Of a stretch of DNA of 37,564 nucleotides, positions 23,384 to 31,540 are shown piece after piece. Under the pieces are notes generated by a model. The model was given only the letters and a program-made list of their open reading frames with translations, was not told the origin of the DNA and ran no database searches. The DNA is from an uncultured Alphaproteobacteria bacterium (GTDB lineage Bacteria > Pseudomonadota > Alphaproteobacteria > Caulobacterales > Aquidulcibacteraceae). The DNA is taken from contig CADEDG010000015.1 in NCBI GenBank assembly GCA_902826035.1, positions 1 to 37,564 of the forward strand. Reading direction: 5' to 3'. The position numbers and the translations under genes were made by a program. Every line of letters starts with the position of its first letter. Within the stretch, counting starts at the first letter, position 1.

Positions 23384-23973
23384 GCGCGCGCGAGAAGATT
23401 GTTCTGGCGGCCATGGAGCTGTTCTGGCTGAAGGGGTACAATTCCACTTCGGTGGCTGATCTGCTGAGCCGGACACAGCTTAATTCTGGCAGCCTTTACC
23501 ACGTGTTTCCGTCCAAGCAGGACGTGCTCATCGGCGTGCTGGAGGCCTATCGCGACGGCATTCATCAGCAATTGTTGGCGCCGGCGTGGGCCGGTGTCGA
23601 TGATCCCATCGCGAAGATATTCGCCTTGCTGAGTTATTACCGAACGCTGATCGTTGAGACAGATTGCACCTACGGCTGCCCCATCGGCTCGCTTGCGTTG
23701 GAGTTGCATGAGCCCGATCCAAAGGTTCGCGAACTATTGGCTGTAAATTTCGAGAACTGGACTGCGGCTATCGAGCAGTGCCTAAGCAACGCAGGCAAAC
23801 GCCTGCCGCCCAATACGGACCGACGTGCACTCGCACAATTTGTTCTCACTGCCATGGAGGGCGGGGTCATGCAGGCGCGGACGCATCGAGATGTCGGATA
23901 TTTTGATCGCGCTGTGGGGCAGTTGCGGGCGCATTTCGATTTACTTGAGAGAGCCGCGAAGGCGGTAGCGTGA
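23380..23973 (+). CDS. TetR/AcrR family transcriptional regulator
   Basis: From the ATG at 23380, overlapping the preceding stop, the product has 197 residues. The N-terminal helix-turn-helix is clear: AREKIVLAAMELFWLKGYNSTSVADLLSRTQLNSGSLYHVFPSKQDVL broken into its helices at about 3-17, 23-31 and 35-45. The ligand-binding domain contains a TDCTYGCPIGSLALEL segment, common in TetR proteins of the YcdC/NemR-like type with a Cys-containing pocket. It probably represses its own operon through the palindrome at 22720-22741. Ligand unknown; Cys residues allow a thiol-reactive signal, which is speculation. Confidence 0.9.
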   Translation: MSAREKIVLAAMELFWLKGYNSTSVADLLSRTQLNSGSLYHVFPSKQDVLIGVLEAYRDGIHQQLLAPAWAGVDDPIAKIFALLSYYRTLIVETDCTYGCPIGSLALELHEPDPKVRELLAVNFENWTAAIEQCLSNAGKRLPPNTDRRALAQFVLTAMEGGVMQARTHRDVGYFDRAVGQLRAHFDLLERAAKAVA

Positions 23974-23985
23974 GGAGGAGCGCCT

Positions 23986-24555
23986 GTGGCGGATATGGAG
24001 AAGGCGGCCGCGACTCAACTCGCGAACATAGAGAAGAAGACCGGCAAATCGCTGCCGCAATTGCGTGTGGTGGTTGCCAAGTCTGGCAAGGTCAAGCACG
24101 GAGAAATTCGCGCTTGGTTGATGGAGAAATACGGCCTCGGCCATGGCGACGCTAACACGCTCACCCATTTCACGCTCAGGCAGGGTGAGGGGCCAAAACC
24201 GTCAAGCACGTCCGACGACGCCGTGTTGGACGACATCTACGTGGGGAAAAAAGCCCATCTCCGCGCGGTGCATGATCGCCTGATGGCGGCGATTGCAAAA
24301 TTTGGCGACTTCGAGATTGCACCGAAGAAGGCCTACGTCTCGCTGCGGCGCAAGAAACAATTCGCGATGTTGGGGCCGAAGACCAATGAGCGATTCGAGC
24401 TTGGGTTAAACATCAAGGAAGAGGTGCGCGATTCGCGCGTGAAGGCGCTCCCGACCGGGGGCATGTGCCAATACGTAGTTGCGTTGGCGAGCGTCGAAGA
24501 AGTTGACGCGAAACTGATCGCGATCGTTAAGCGCGCCTACGATGCGGCGGGCTAA
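23986..24555 (+). CDS. DUF4287/DUF5655 domain protein
   Basis: The 189-residue cytoplasmic protein has an N-terminal DUF4287-like region (residues 3-60: TQLANIEKKTGKSLPQL, GEIRAWLMEKYGLGHGDANTLTHF) and a C-terminal DUF5655-like region (about 78-185: RAVHDRLMAAIAKFGDFEIAPKKAYVSLRRKKQFAML, RFELGLNIK). Both families are of unknown function; DUF5655 proteins are sometimes compared with nucleic-acid-associated proteins. The start is a GTG with a strong GGAGGAG site about 8 bases upstream. It follows the TetR gene closely and probably shares a transcript. Confidence 0.82.
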   Translation: MADMEKAAATQLANIEKKTGKSLPQLRVVVAKSGKVKHGEIRAWLMEKYGLGHGDANTLTHFTLRQGEGPKPSSTSDDAVLDDIYVGKKAHLRAVHDRLMAAIAKFGDFEIAPKKAYVSLRRKKQFAMLGPKTNERFELGLNIKEEVRDSRVKALPTGGMCQYVVALASVEEVDAKLIAIVKRAYDAAG

Positions 24556-24566
24556 GGGAGGGAAGT

Positions 24567-24956
24567 ATGGAGATCAATTGGTTGGCGGTTGTCGCGGCTG
24601 CGGCGAGCTCTTTTGTACTTGGCGGGGTTTGGTATGGCGCGGCATTCGCAAAGGCACATCAGCGAGCGGCTGGGTTCAGCGATGAGCAGGCGCGCGTTGG
24701 GAATAAGGCGGTAATTTTTGGTGGCTCGTTCATATTGGCGCTGATTGCCTCCGCTTCGTTCGCTGTTTTTCTGGGCGACATCGACGCAGCAACGGGCGCG
24801 CTCTACGGGGCCACTGCAGGTCTGTGCTGGGTCGGCGCCTCGTTTGGGATCAACTATCTGTTCGAATATCGGAGTTTGACCCTGTTCTTGATCAACGGCG
24901 GCTACCATACGCTTCAGTTCACCTTGATTGGCTTGATCCTTGGGGCGTGGGGCTGA
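24567..24956 (+). CDS. DUF1761 family membrane protein
   Basis: The 129-residue protein has four membrane helices at about 3-22, 49-70, 76-97 and 105-127. The opening INWLAVVAAAASSFVLGGVWYGAAFAKAH is the DUF1761 signature, and the helices 3-4 region (GINYLFEYRSLTLFLINGGYHTLQF) is typical too. Function of the family is unknown. It begins after a good ribosome-binding site (GGGAGG), 11 bases after the preceding stop. The next gene overlaps its end. Confidence 0.88.
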   Translation: MEINWLAVVAAAASSFVLGGVWYGAAFAKAHQRAAGFSDEQARVGNKAVIFGGSFILALIASASFAVFLGDIDAATGALYGATAGLCWVGASFGINYLFEYRSLTLFLINGGYHTLQFTLIGLILGAWG

Positions 24957-25465
24957 CGCGTGCTCTGCTCATGGCCTGCGCCTTCGTAGCGTTGCCCGCG
25001 CCGGCACAAGCTCAGGACAGACTGGCGCCGCTCGCGTTCTTGAATGGCTGCTGGCGCGGCGACTTCGAGGGCGCAGCGGGCGTTACCGACGAGAGATGTT
25101 ACGCTCCAATGTTGGGTGGACGCTCTTTGCGCGAGACGCATGTCGTGCGTGGCGGAGCGGGGGCGTACTCAGGTGAGACTATCTACGCTTTCGATGCCGA
25201 AAGTGACCGCATTGCATATTTCTACTTTGCCTCCGATGGCGGCGGCGCGCGCGGCTTTGCCGTCGTTCGTGAGGACGGACTGGCCTTTGAAGACAGCCGC
25301 TATCTAGGCGCGGATGGCCGCATCATTAGCTTGCGAGCGTCGTTGCAGCGCATGGGCGAGGACCGTTTTACTATGACCACCGAGGCAAGCGAGGCTGGGG
25401 CTTGGCGTGTCTTGATGCGGGTAGACTTTGTTCGTGCGCCTGACTTGGAAGGCGCCGACGGCTAA
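24947..25465 (+). CDS. secreted lipocalin-like protein (DUF6265-like)
   Basis: A GTG at 24947, inside the end of the DUF1761 gene, gives a 172-residue product with a signal peptide (GLTRALLMACAFVALPAPAQAQ); an ATG at 24971 would give a shorter but still usable signal. The mature protein, LAPLAFLNGCWRGDFEG then ERCYAPMLGGRSLRETHVVRGG and SGETIYAFDAESDRIAYFYF, is an all-beta, probably lipocalin-like barrel. It resembles the DUF6265/DUF1579 families, whose roles are unknown. Two Cys (NGCW, ERCY) may form a disulfide. The gene ends ahead of a strong terminator. Confidence 0.72.
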   Translation: MGLTRALLMACAFVALPAPAQAQDRLAPLAFLNGCWRGDFEGAAGVTDERCYAPMLGGRSLRETHVVRGGAGAYSGETIYAFDAESDRIAYFYFASDGGGARGFAVVREDGLAFEDSRYLGADGRIISLRASLQRMGEDRFTMTTEASEAGAWRVLMRVDFVRAPDLEGADG

Positions 25466-25487
25466 ACACCGGGTTCTCGATAAAGAA

Positions 25488-25513
25488 AAAGGCCCGGCGG
25501 TAGCCGGGCCTTT
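25488..25513. terminator. bidirectional Rho-independent terminator
   Basis: AAAGGCCCGGC (25488-25498) and GCCGGGCCTTT (25503-25513) form a perfect 11-bp stem with a GGTA loop, with A-rich and T-rich flanks. It separates the plus-strand accessory operon from the minus-strand bactofilin operon and can serve both. Confidence 0.92.
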
Positions 25514-25541
25514 GAGTTTAAATTCCAACCCAAAATAAAAA

Positions 25542-26069
25542 TCAATTCGACCCGGTCGTCGCCAACGAGTCGCCGAACACTCCGCCGAAAATGTTAGCGG
25601 CGGCGGGGCGCTCGGGCGCGTGCTGCGAGGTATGTGAACTCGTTTGTTGGCCCGATAGCGGGTCTTGCAGGTAGCGGCACTGGCCTTCGAAAACAGCACC
25701 CATTTCCACCGACAAGCTTTGGTGTACGATGTCGCCCATAACGTGGGCGTTGCGCGCAAGTGTCACGCGGCGCGCGCGCACTGAACCTTCAACGCGGCCA
25801 TGCACAGTGACGCTTTCGGAGACCATGTCGCCTTTGATCATTCCAGTGTCGCCGACAGTCACGGCGCCGCCGCGGACATTGCCTTCGACCTCCCCGTCGA
25901 TCTGCAGTTCAGCGCCATCGGCCTCAATCGTGCCGGTGATCTTGACGCCGTTGGCGATGATGGACGCTATGCCGGCTCGGCCGGCAGGTTGTCTGCGTGG
26001 TGCTACTGGTTCCGGCATTGAGGGCATTCCCGTCGGTGTTTCTGGAGGTCTACCCTTGTTCGTGAACAT
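25542..26069 (-). CDS. bacA: bactofilin
   Basis: The 175-residue cytoskeletal protein polymerises without nucleotides into filaments at the inner face of the membrane. The central beta-helix (about 33-130) is clear: SIIANGVKITGTIEADGAELQIDG, then GNVRGGAVTVGDTGMIKGDMVSESVTVHGRVEGSV and the repeating GxI/V turns. The flanks are disordered, Pro-rich at the N-terminus and Ser/His-rich at the C-terminus. It overlaps the upstream M23 peptidase gene by 20 bases. This pair corresponds to BacA and LmdC described in Hyphomonas, where bactofilin positions the peptidoglycan hydrolase to shape the cell. Confidence 0.93.
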   Translation of the reverse strand: MFTNKGRPPETPTGMPSMPEPVAPRRQPAGRAGIASIIANGVKITGTIEADGAELQIDGEVEGNVRGGAVTVGDTGMIKGDMVSESVTVHGRVEGSVRARRVTLARNAHVMGDIVHQSLSVEMGAVFEGQCRYLQDPLSGQQTSSHTSQHAPERPAAANIFGGVFGDSLATTGSN

Positions 26070-27285
26070 GCCGTCCTGCCCTTAAGAAATTAACAGGGTC
26101 AACCGCCCTGCCGCGGAACCACACTTCATAATGCAAGTGTGTGGCGGTGCTGCGACCAGTCGACCCCATTGAGCCGATGCGTTGGCCGATCGCTACCTGC
26201 TCTCCGCGCTGTACCTGAATGTCGCGCAAATGCCCATAGCGGGTTTTGAAGCCGTGGCCATGATCGATCTCGACAGTGAAGCCGTAGCCGGAGCGCGAAC
26301 CGGCGAAGACTACCGTTCCCGGCGAGGTGGCTACCACCGGCGCGCGTTCGAACGCGGCCATGTCCAGCCCAGAATGGAAAGAGGGGCGCCCGGTGAACGG
26401 ATCGATCCGCTGGCCATAGCCGGAGGTTTCGCGGTAATCCACGGCAACCGGGCGCGCCAGCGGCGTAGCGTTGGCGATGTCGCCGAGGCGGCGAGATTCA
26501 GTCACGCGCGCAGCGACTTGGGTCACGCGTTGTGAGAAGGCCGGGTTCAGTCCGCTGTCGCGCAGATACGCCACAAAATCCTGCGGAACCAACGGCCCGC
26601 CAGCTTCCGCGCTGCCCTCAGGGCCGGTGAGCGACGCCATGGAGACGCCAGTCATGCGAAGGACGCCGCGGACTTGCTCACCGCGCTCTGCGACCTGGTC
26701 TTCGAGTTCCGAAAGCGTGCGCTCCTGCTCAGTCTCAAGCCTATCTGGGCGGGCGCGGTAGCCTACTGTAGTGACCTGATATGCCTCAGAAGCCACGGCG
26801 CGAGACTGACGGGGTTCGGCCTCGTCGATGGAGGCGGTCATGATGATTCGCGCGCCGTCGCGCTCAACCGGGCGGCTGGCCGCCAATTGCATTGAGCTGC
26901 CGCCCGCATATTCGAGCAGGGAGCGCAGCACTTCGTGGCGGCTCTCGAATTCGGCCGTGGCGCGGTCGAACTGGCGGGTGCGTTCCTCAAGCAGCGCCTG
27001 AGCGGCGGCGGCCTGGGCGCGCGATTCGTTCAGCCAGCGCTCGTATTTGGCGCGGTCGCGCTCAACTTCGGTGTTGGTGGCTGATTGCTGCGGACCCTCA
27101 AGTAGGGTGTTGGCGGTCGCGTACACGCACCAACCGGCAATCCCTACCGCGCTGAGCGCCAGAAGCGCCTGTTTGCTCGGCGAAAGCGAGACGTATCTAA
27201 CCGTCCCACCGCTGCGGTGGTAGATCTGACGCTCTGGAAAAACGCGGTCGAAGAACGCTCGCGCACGTGATCCGAACTGGCTCAT
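26050..27285 (-). CDS. lmdC: M23 family peptidoglycan endopeptidase, bactofilin-associated (LmdC-like)
   Basis: The 411-residue protein has a short cytoplasmic tail (1-38), one membrane helix (about 39-60), a coiled coil (about 75-120, and again around 185-205), and a C-terminal LytM domain at about 285-400. The zinc site is intact: FHSGLDMAA (HxxxD), RYGHL and HLHYEVW. It should cut peptide cross-links in the periplasm. The short basic N-terminal tail is where bactofilin would bind, by comparison with LmdC. Its 3' end overlaps the bactofilin start, which argues for joint function. Upstream, 27286-27476 holds no gene. Confidence 0.9.
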   Translation of the reverse strand: MSQFGSRARAFFDRVFPERQIYHRSGGTVRYVSLSPSKQALLALSAVGIAGWCVYATANTLLEGPQQSATNTEVERDRAKYERWLNESRAQAAAAQALLEERTRQFDRATAEFESRHEVLRSLLEYAGGSSMQLAASRPVERDGARIIMTASIDEAEPRQSRAVASEAYQVTTVGYRARPDRLETEQERTLSELEDQVAERGEQVRGVLRMTGVSMASLTGPEGSAEAGGPLVPQDFVAYLRDSGLNPAFSQRVTQVAARVTESRRLGDIANATPLARPVAVDYRETSGYGQRIDPFTGRPSFHSGLDMAAFERAPVVATSPGTVVFAGSRSGYGFTVEIDHGHGFKTRYGHLRDIQVQRGEQVAIGQRIGSMGSTGRSTATHLHYEVWFRGRAVDPVNFLRAGRHVHEQG

Positions 27286-27476
27286 GGTCCGCCACCGCCC
27301 ACTAAAGGGTTAAAAACCAAACGTACTGCTAGCCCCGCCGAACCTGATCCAACCTGAAACCCCGTCCAATTGCAACAGGCGCGACCCGCCGTTTACAGGA
27401 ATTTCAGATTTCTTATTTCGTGGTCTGAGCCGAAACCCGGATTCTGGGGCCAATCGGTTAAAAAACCTGGCTTTAT

Positions 27477-27950
27477 CTACATTCCGGAACGAATCGCTTT
27501 GAGCACTTCATCCACATGTCCTGACACTTTGACCTTACGCCAGATCGCTGCCAACCGTCCTCGGGGGTCAATGAGGAAAGTGGACCGCTCCACCCCCATG
27601 TAGCGCCGCCCATACATGCTCTTCTCCACCCAAACCCCGTAGGCGGCGCAGACTTCGCCATTCTCATCGGACCCCAATGTGTGGCTTAGACCATGTTTTT
27701 CCGAGAATTTTTCGTGCTTTTGGCAAGAATCGCGGGAGGCGCCAACAATTACCGCGCCCAAGGCCTCAAATTGCTTGGCTTTTTCAGTGAAGTTTAGGGC
27801 TTCTAGCGTACAGCCTGGGGTGTCGTCCTTGGGGTAAAAATACAAGACGACATGCTTGCCCTTGAAGGTGCTGAGCTTGGCGCGTCCTCCGCCGCCGGCC
27901 GGCATGTCGAACGAGGGAGCGGGGTCTCCGGGTTTGAGTTCGTCGGGCAT
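27477..27950 (-). CDS. bcp: thioredoxin-dependent thiol peroxidase (Bcp/PrxQ)
   Basis: The 157-residue peroxiredoxin reduces hydrogen and organic peroxides. The peroxidatic Cys is residue 47 in DDTPGCTLEALNF. The resolving Cys found five residues later in E. coli Bcp is absent (Leu/Asn here), so it may work as a 1-Cys enzyme or use another Cys, such as those in SRDSCQKH or GEVCAAYG. The thioredoxin-like fold runs through VVLYFYPKD and RSTFLIDPRGRL. The ATG at 27950 is preferred over the TTG just before it. It is transcribed toward lmdC but 191 bases away. Confidence 0.93.
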   Translation of the reverse strand: MPDELKPGDPAPSFDMPAGGGGRAKLSTFKGKHVVLYFYPKDDTPGCTLEALNFTEKAKQFEALGAVIVGASRDSCQKHEKFSEKHGLSHTLGSDENGEVCAAYGVWVEKSMYGRRYMGVERSTFLIDPRGRLAAIWRKVKVSGHVDEVLKAIRSGM

Positions 27951-28052
27951 CAACTTTTTCCTGCCGCCTTACTGCTTTAGGGCTGGAAGTCTGCTTTGCA
28001 TGGCGGCGCGGGTAAGCGCTAGATCATTACCTGGGGCGGCGGAGACGCGACG

Positions 28053-31000
28053 ATGATACGCCGTTCGGCGGTAATCGCAGTCGAAATTCTGCTAGGTCTG
28101 GTCGCCGCGCTCGCGATCGGCCTCGGAATCGCCTGGTGGCGTTTGTCCCAGGGGCCGATCGAACTGAGCTTTTTCCGCGACCAGATGGCCGTGGAACTCG
28201 GAGCTGCGCGCGGCGGTCGCCCGGTTGAGATCGAGCGCGTTGAACTGGCGCTGGCCCAGTCAGGCGCAGCTCTTGAGCTTCGCGCTGTCGGGGTAAAAAT
28301 GCTCAGCGACACTGGCGGCGTGCTTTCGCGCGCCGATCGCGCGCGCATTGAGCTGCGCCTTCTCCCATTGCTGATAGGACGGGTTTCTCTCGTCGGCGCC
28401 GAGTTCGAAGGCGGCGAGGTCGCCATTTCCCACAAGTCGGGCGGCGCATGGCACATTGTTTTTGGCCCAGCGGGGACGCCCCCCGATATTATCGTGCCGG
28501 CCCCGCCGCCTGATGAGACGTGGAATCAGCGCGTCAATCGCGTGCTAGACGGATTGGAAGCGGCGTTTCGCCCGCTTGGCGCCGGCGGCGCGCTGCAGGC
28601 CGTTAGCTTGACTGGCGCGCGCTTGTCGATCCTCGACGAAATTTCAGGCGCACGCTGGGTCGCGACCGGCGCCGACATATCCCTTGCCCGCCGAGGCGCG
28701 GCGCTGGTGTTGGCGGCGGACGCGCGCCTTGAAGGCGCTGAAGGCCACGCGCCAGCGCGCCTGCGGATCACAACTGACACGCGTTTCAGAGCAGCCGAGG
28801 TTGAATTCGGCGCCGACGAAGTTCGCCCGCGTGCGCTGCTTTCGCCAGCGGCTCTTGGCGCCTTCGCCGGCCTCGATGCGCCGTTGACCGCGACAATATC
28901 CATAGGGCTCGATCGCCAGCGCGGCGTCACGCGTTTCGAAGGAAATGCCGACATCGGCCGGGGCGCCGCTGATATGCCGGGCGGGAGATTTGATCTTTCC
29001 GGCGGTCAATTGCACGGTCGTTACGACATCGCCAAGGATGAGTTGATCTTCGATCGCCTGCGCCTCAACGGCGCTCGGACCCGCATAGACGGCGTTGTCC
29101 GCGTGCGCGACCTGCGCGCGGTGCTGAACGCTCGTCCGGGAGAACCCGCAGCCTTCAACATCGCGCTGCCCTCGCTCACGCTTGATGTGCCGGGCACGTT
29201 TGCGCAACCGATCGCGCTGTCTGAGGTGGAGGCCACGGGTGCCATCCTTTCCGCTGAAAGCGCAATCGCGTTGACGCGCGTGAGCGCCCGGGCGGGCGCC
29301 GCGAGGGTTGAGGCGGCGGGCCGCTTCTATTGGGCCGAGGCCGGCGCGGAGCGGGCTAGGCACATGGGCGTGCAGCTGCGCGGTCGGGTGGAAGGCGAGC
29401 TGAGCGTGCGCCAAGTTGTACAAATGTGGCCGATTGGGCTCGGCGAGGGCGCGCGTGGTTACCTTGACCACGCCTTGGTGGGCGGGCGAGTACTCGACGG
29501 TCGCTTCGACATCGATATCCGCCCCGCTGACCAAGCCGCAGGGGTCCTGCGTGATGCGGCGATAGACGTCCGCTTTGGCGTCGCGGCGGCGGAAATGCGT
29601 TTTGTCGATACGATGTCGCCAGTGACGGCGGGACGTGGTTCCGCTGTGTTGCGTGGCAATCGATTTGAGATGGTGGTCCCAGAGGCGCGCTTGAACGGCC
29701 TCGCGCTTACCAACGGGCGCATCGACGTTCCCCGGTTCAAACCGCGAGGGGCGCTAACAACAATCGCGGTGCATGCTGAGGGCGAGGCGCGCAATCTGCT
29801 GGAAGTGTTCGCGCAGGCGCCGCTCAGCCTGGGCGATCGCCTTCCGGTGGACGCCGCCTCGGCGACTGGGCGCGTCAGTGTTGACCTGCGTTTGCAACGA
29901 CCTAATCAGAATGACGTCGCGCCCGAGCAATGGCGCTATTCGGTGCGTGGCGCGGTGCGGGATTTTGCCGGCGCGATGACGACGCGGCGGGTGGCGCTGT
30001 CTCGAGGGCAGTTGCGCATCGATGGCGACCAGAGCGCGATCGTCGTTTCCGGCCCTGTGCGCGCAGGGCAATCGGATATTTCCGAGGTGCGTTGGACGGA
30101 GCGGTTGCGCGCGCGCGGCCCATCGTCGTCCGAATACAGGATCGCTGGGAATTTCGACGCCAACGACCTTACCCGCCTCGGTTATCCGATCGCCAGTCAT
30201 GCGCAGGGGCGTATCGGAGTGCGGGTATCGGGAAGGGGGAGTGGCTTTGACGTCGATCAGGCGCAGGTCGATCTCGATTTGACCGAGGCTGCGATCGAGG
30301 CGCCGCGCTCCTTTTGGACCAAGCGCGCGGGCCAGCCTGCGTCTGCGCGTTTCAATGTCGCACGCCGCGGCGATGGCGGTTTCTCGTTTGAGAACATCGA
30401 CGCGCACGGCGCAGGATTGTTCGCGCAAGGCCGTGTCGCGCTCGCTCGCGATGGGGCCGTGGTCGAAGCGGAAATTCCGCGCCTGACCATTCAAGGCCGC
30501 ACCGACGCGCGCCTGAGCATAACGCGCGCAAGCGATGGCGCCTTGGTGGCGACGATTGCCGGCGCTCTTTTTGACGCCGCGCCTTTCATGGGCGTTGGCG
30601 ATGCGCCCGAGACGACGGCAGGCGCGCGCAACGTGGTGGCAATTGTACCGGCGCCGTTGCGGGCCAGCGTTATGGTAGAAGGGCTCAAGCTGCGTGGCGG
30701 CGCAACGCTTTCGAACGCGCGGGTTTCCCTGGAGACCACGCGCGGAATCTTGTCTCTACTGACCGCTGACGGTGCGACTTCCACGGGTGAGCCGTTCTCT
30801 CTCGGGCTCGGCGCCCGCCCTGGCCATCCCGACGGACGCATCGTGTTCAGTTCCGGCGACGCTGGATTTGCGGTGCGCGCGCTCACCGGCGCCGACAACG
30901 TGGTGGGCGGCGTCGCCAGTGCGAGCGGCGAATGGCGCGCGGGCCAGGCGCGGTTCGACGTGGCGATGCGCAATTTCCAGCTCGTTCGCCTCCCGGCGAT

Positions 31001-31466
31001 GGCGCGCTTGCTGTCGTCGGCGGGCTCGCTCACCGGCTTGGTCGAGATGCTCAATGGCGACGGCATCGGGTTTTCGGTCATGGAAGCGCAGATGACCTAT
31101 GCCGACAATCGCCTCGCCTTCACCGAAGGCTCTATGCGCGGACCATCGCTCGGGCTGACCGCGTCCGGCGGCTACGACATTGGCGGAAACAATCTCGATA
31201 TCGACGGCGTAGTGGCGCCGTCGCCGATGTTGAATTTGTCCATGCTGGGCGAGATACCGGTAATCGGCAACATTCTGGTGTCGCGTCGCGGCGAGGGCGT
31301 TGTTGGCATGACGTACTCGATCAACGGACGGGTTGAAGAACCGCGCGTTGGCGTCAATCCGCTCTCGGCGCTAACGCCTGGAATTCTACGGCGCATTTTT
31401 GAACCGCTGCCGCCGCGCGCCGCGCCGCCGCCTGCGACTGCGCAGCCGAGCGCCGCGCCGGGGTAG
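28053..31466 (+). CDS. large AsmA/YhdP-like envelope protein (DUF3971-type)
   Basis: The 1,137-residue protein has one N-terminal membrane helix (residues about 6-27, RSAVIAVEILLGLVAALAIGLGIAWW) and then an all-beta periplasmic body. The repeating blocks (SALALTRVSARAGAARVEAAG, VSGPVRAGQSDISEVRW) and the end SLGLTASGGYDIGGNNLDIDGVVAPSPMLNLS ... VIGNILVSRRGEGVVGMTYSINGRVEEPRVGVNPLSAL are typical of the YhdP/AsmA-like group. These proteins form long grooved bridges thought to carry phospholipids between inner and outer membranes. It is monocistronic as far as can be seen, ending before a GC hairpin and convergent tyrS. Confidence 0.85.
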   Translation: MIRRSAVIAVEILLGLVAALAIGLGIAWWRLSQGPIELSFFRDQMAVELGAARGGRPVEIERVELALAQSGAALELRAVGVKMLSDTGGVLSRADRARIELRLLPLLIGRVSLVGAEFEGGEVAISHKSGGAWHIVFGPAGTPPDIIVPAPPPDETWNQRVNRVLDGLEAAFRPLGAGGALQAVSLTGARLSILDEISGARWVATGADISLARRGAALVLAADARLEGAEGHAPARLRITTDTRFRAAEVEFGADEVRPRALLSPAALGAFAGLDAPLTATISIGLDRQRGVTRFEGNADIGRGAADMPGGRFDLSGGQLHGRYDIAKDELIFDRLRLNGARTRIDGVVRVRDLRAVLNARPGEPAAFNIALPSLTLDVPGTFAQPIALSEVEATGAILSAESAIALTRVSARAGAARVEAAGRFYWAEAGAERARHMGVQLRGRVEGELSVRQVVQMWPIGLGEGARGYLDHALVGGRVLDGRFDIDIRPADQAAGVLRDAAIDVRFGVAAAEMRFVDTMSPVTAGRGSAVLRGNRFEMVVPEARLNGLALTNGRIDVPRFKPRGALTTIAVHAEGEARNLLEVFAQAPLSLGDRLPVDAASATGRVSVDLRLQRPNQNDVAPEQWRYSVRGAVRDFAGAMTTRRVALSRGQLRIDGDQSAIVVSGPVRAGQSDISEVRWTERLRARGPSSSEYRIAGNFDANDLTRLGYPIASHAQGRIGVRVSGRGSGFDVDQAQVDLDLTEAAIEAPRSFWTKRAGQPASARFNVARRGDGGFSFENIDAHGAGLFAQGRVALARDGAVVEAEIPRLTIQGRTDARLSITRASDGALVATIAGALFDAAPFMGVGDAPETTAGARNVVAIVPAPLRASVMVEGLKLRGGATLSNARVSLETTRGILSLLTADGATSTGEPFSLGLGARPGHPDGRIVFSSGDAGFAVRALTGADNVVGGVASASGEWRAGQARFDVAMRNFQLVRLPAMARLLSSAGSLTGLVEMLNGDGIGFSVMEAQMTYADNRLAFTEGSMRGPSLGLTASGGYDIGGNNLDIDGVVAPSPMLNLSMLGEIPVIGNILVSRRGEGVVGMTYSINGRVEEPRVGVNPLSALTPGILRRIFEPLPPRAAPPPATAQPSAAPG

Positions 31467-31476
31467 ACGTTGGGGC

Positions 31477-31495
31477 GCGCGGCCTCCGGCCGCGC
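31477..31495 (+). terminator. GC hairpin after the AsmA-like gene
   Basis: GCGCGGCC (31477-31484) pairs with GGCCGCGC (31488-31495) around TCC, 10 bases after the stop codon. No T-run follows. It lies between convergent genes and may act in both directions, weakly. Confidence 0.5.
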
Positions 31496-31540
31496 AAGCG
31501 TCGCCGGAGGCGGACGCCGGCGCTCCGCTTCGTGCTACAT

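Noticed and set aside
27400..27416. GAATTTCAGATT, 12 bases shared with the palindromic element at 3774-3846
   Set aside because: There is no second arm, no bulge and no flanking match, so chance is the simpler explanation.
27286..27476. TTAACC-type half sites (CtrA-like) before lmdC and after bcp
   Set aside because: Only single half sites were found, with no TTAA-N7-TTAA pair, so binding cannot be claimed.
29754..30494. A 246-residue minus-strand ORF inside the AsmA-like gene
   Set aside because: It is a shadow frame of the long plus-strand gene, with no ribosome-binding site or known motif.
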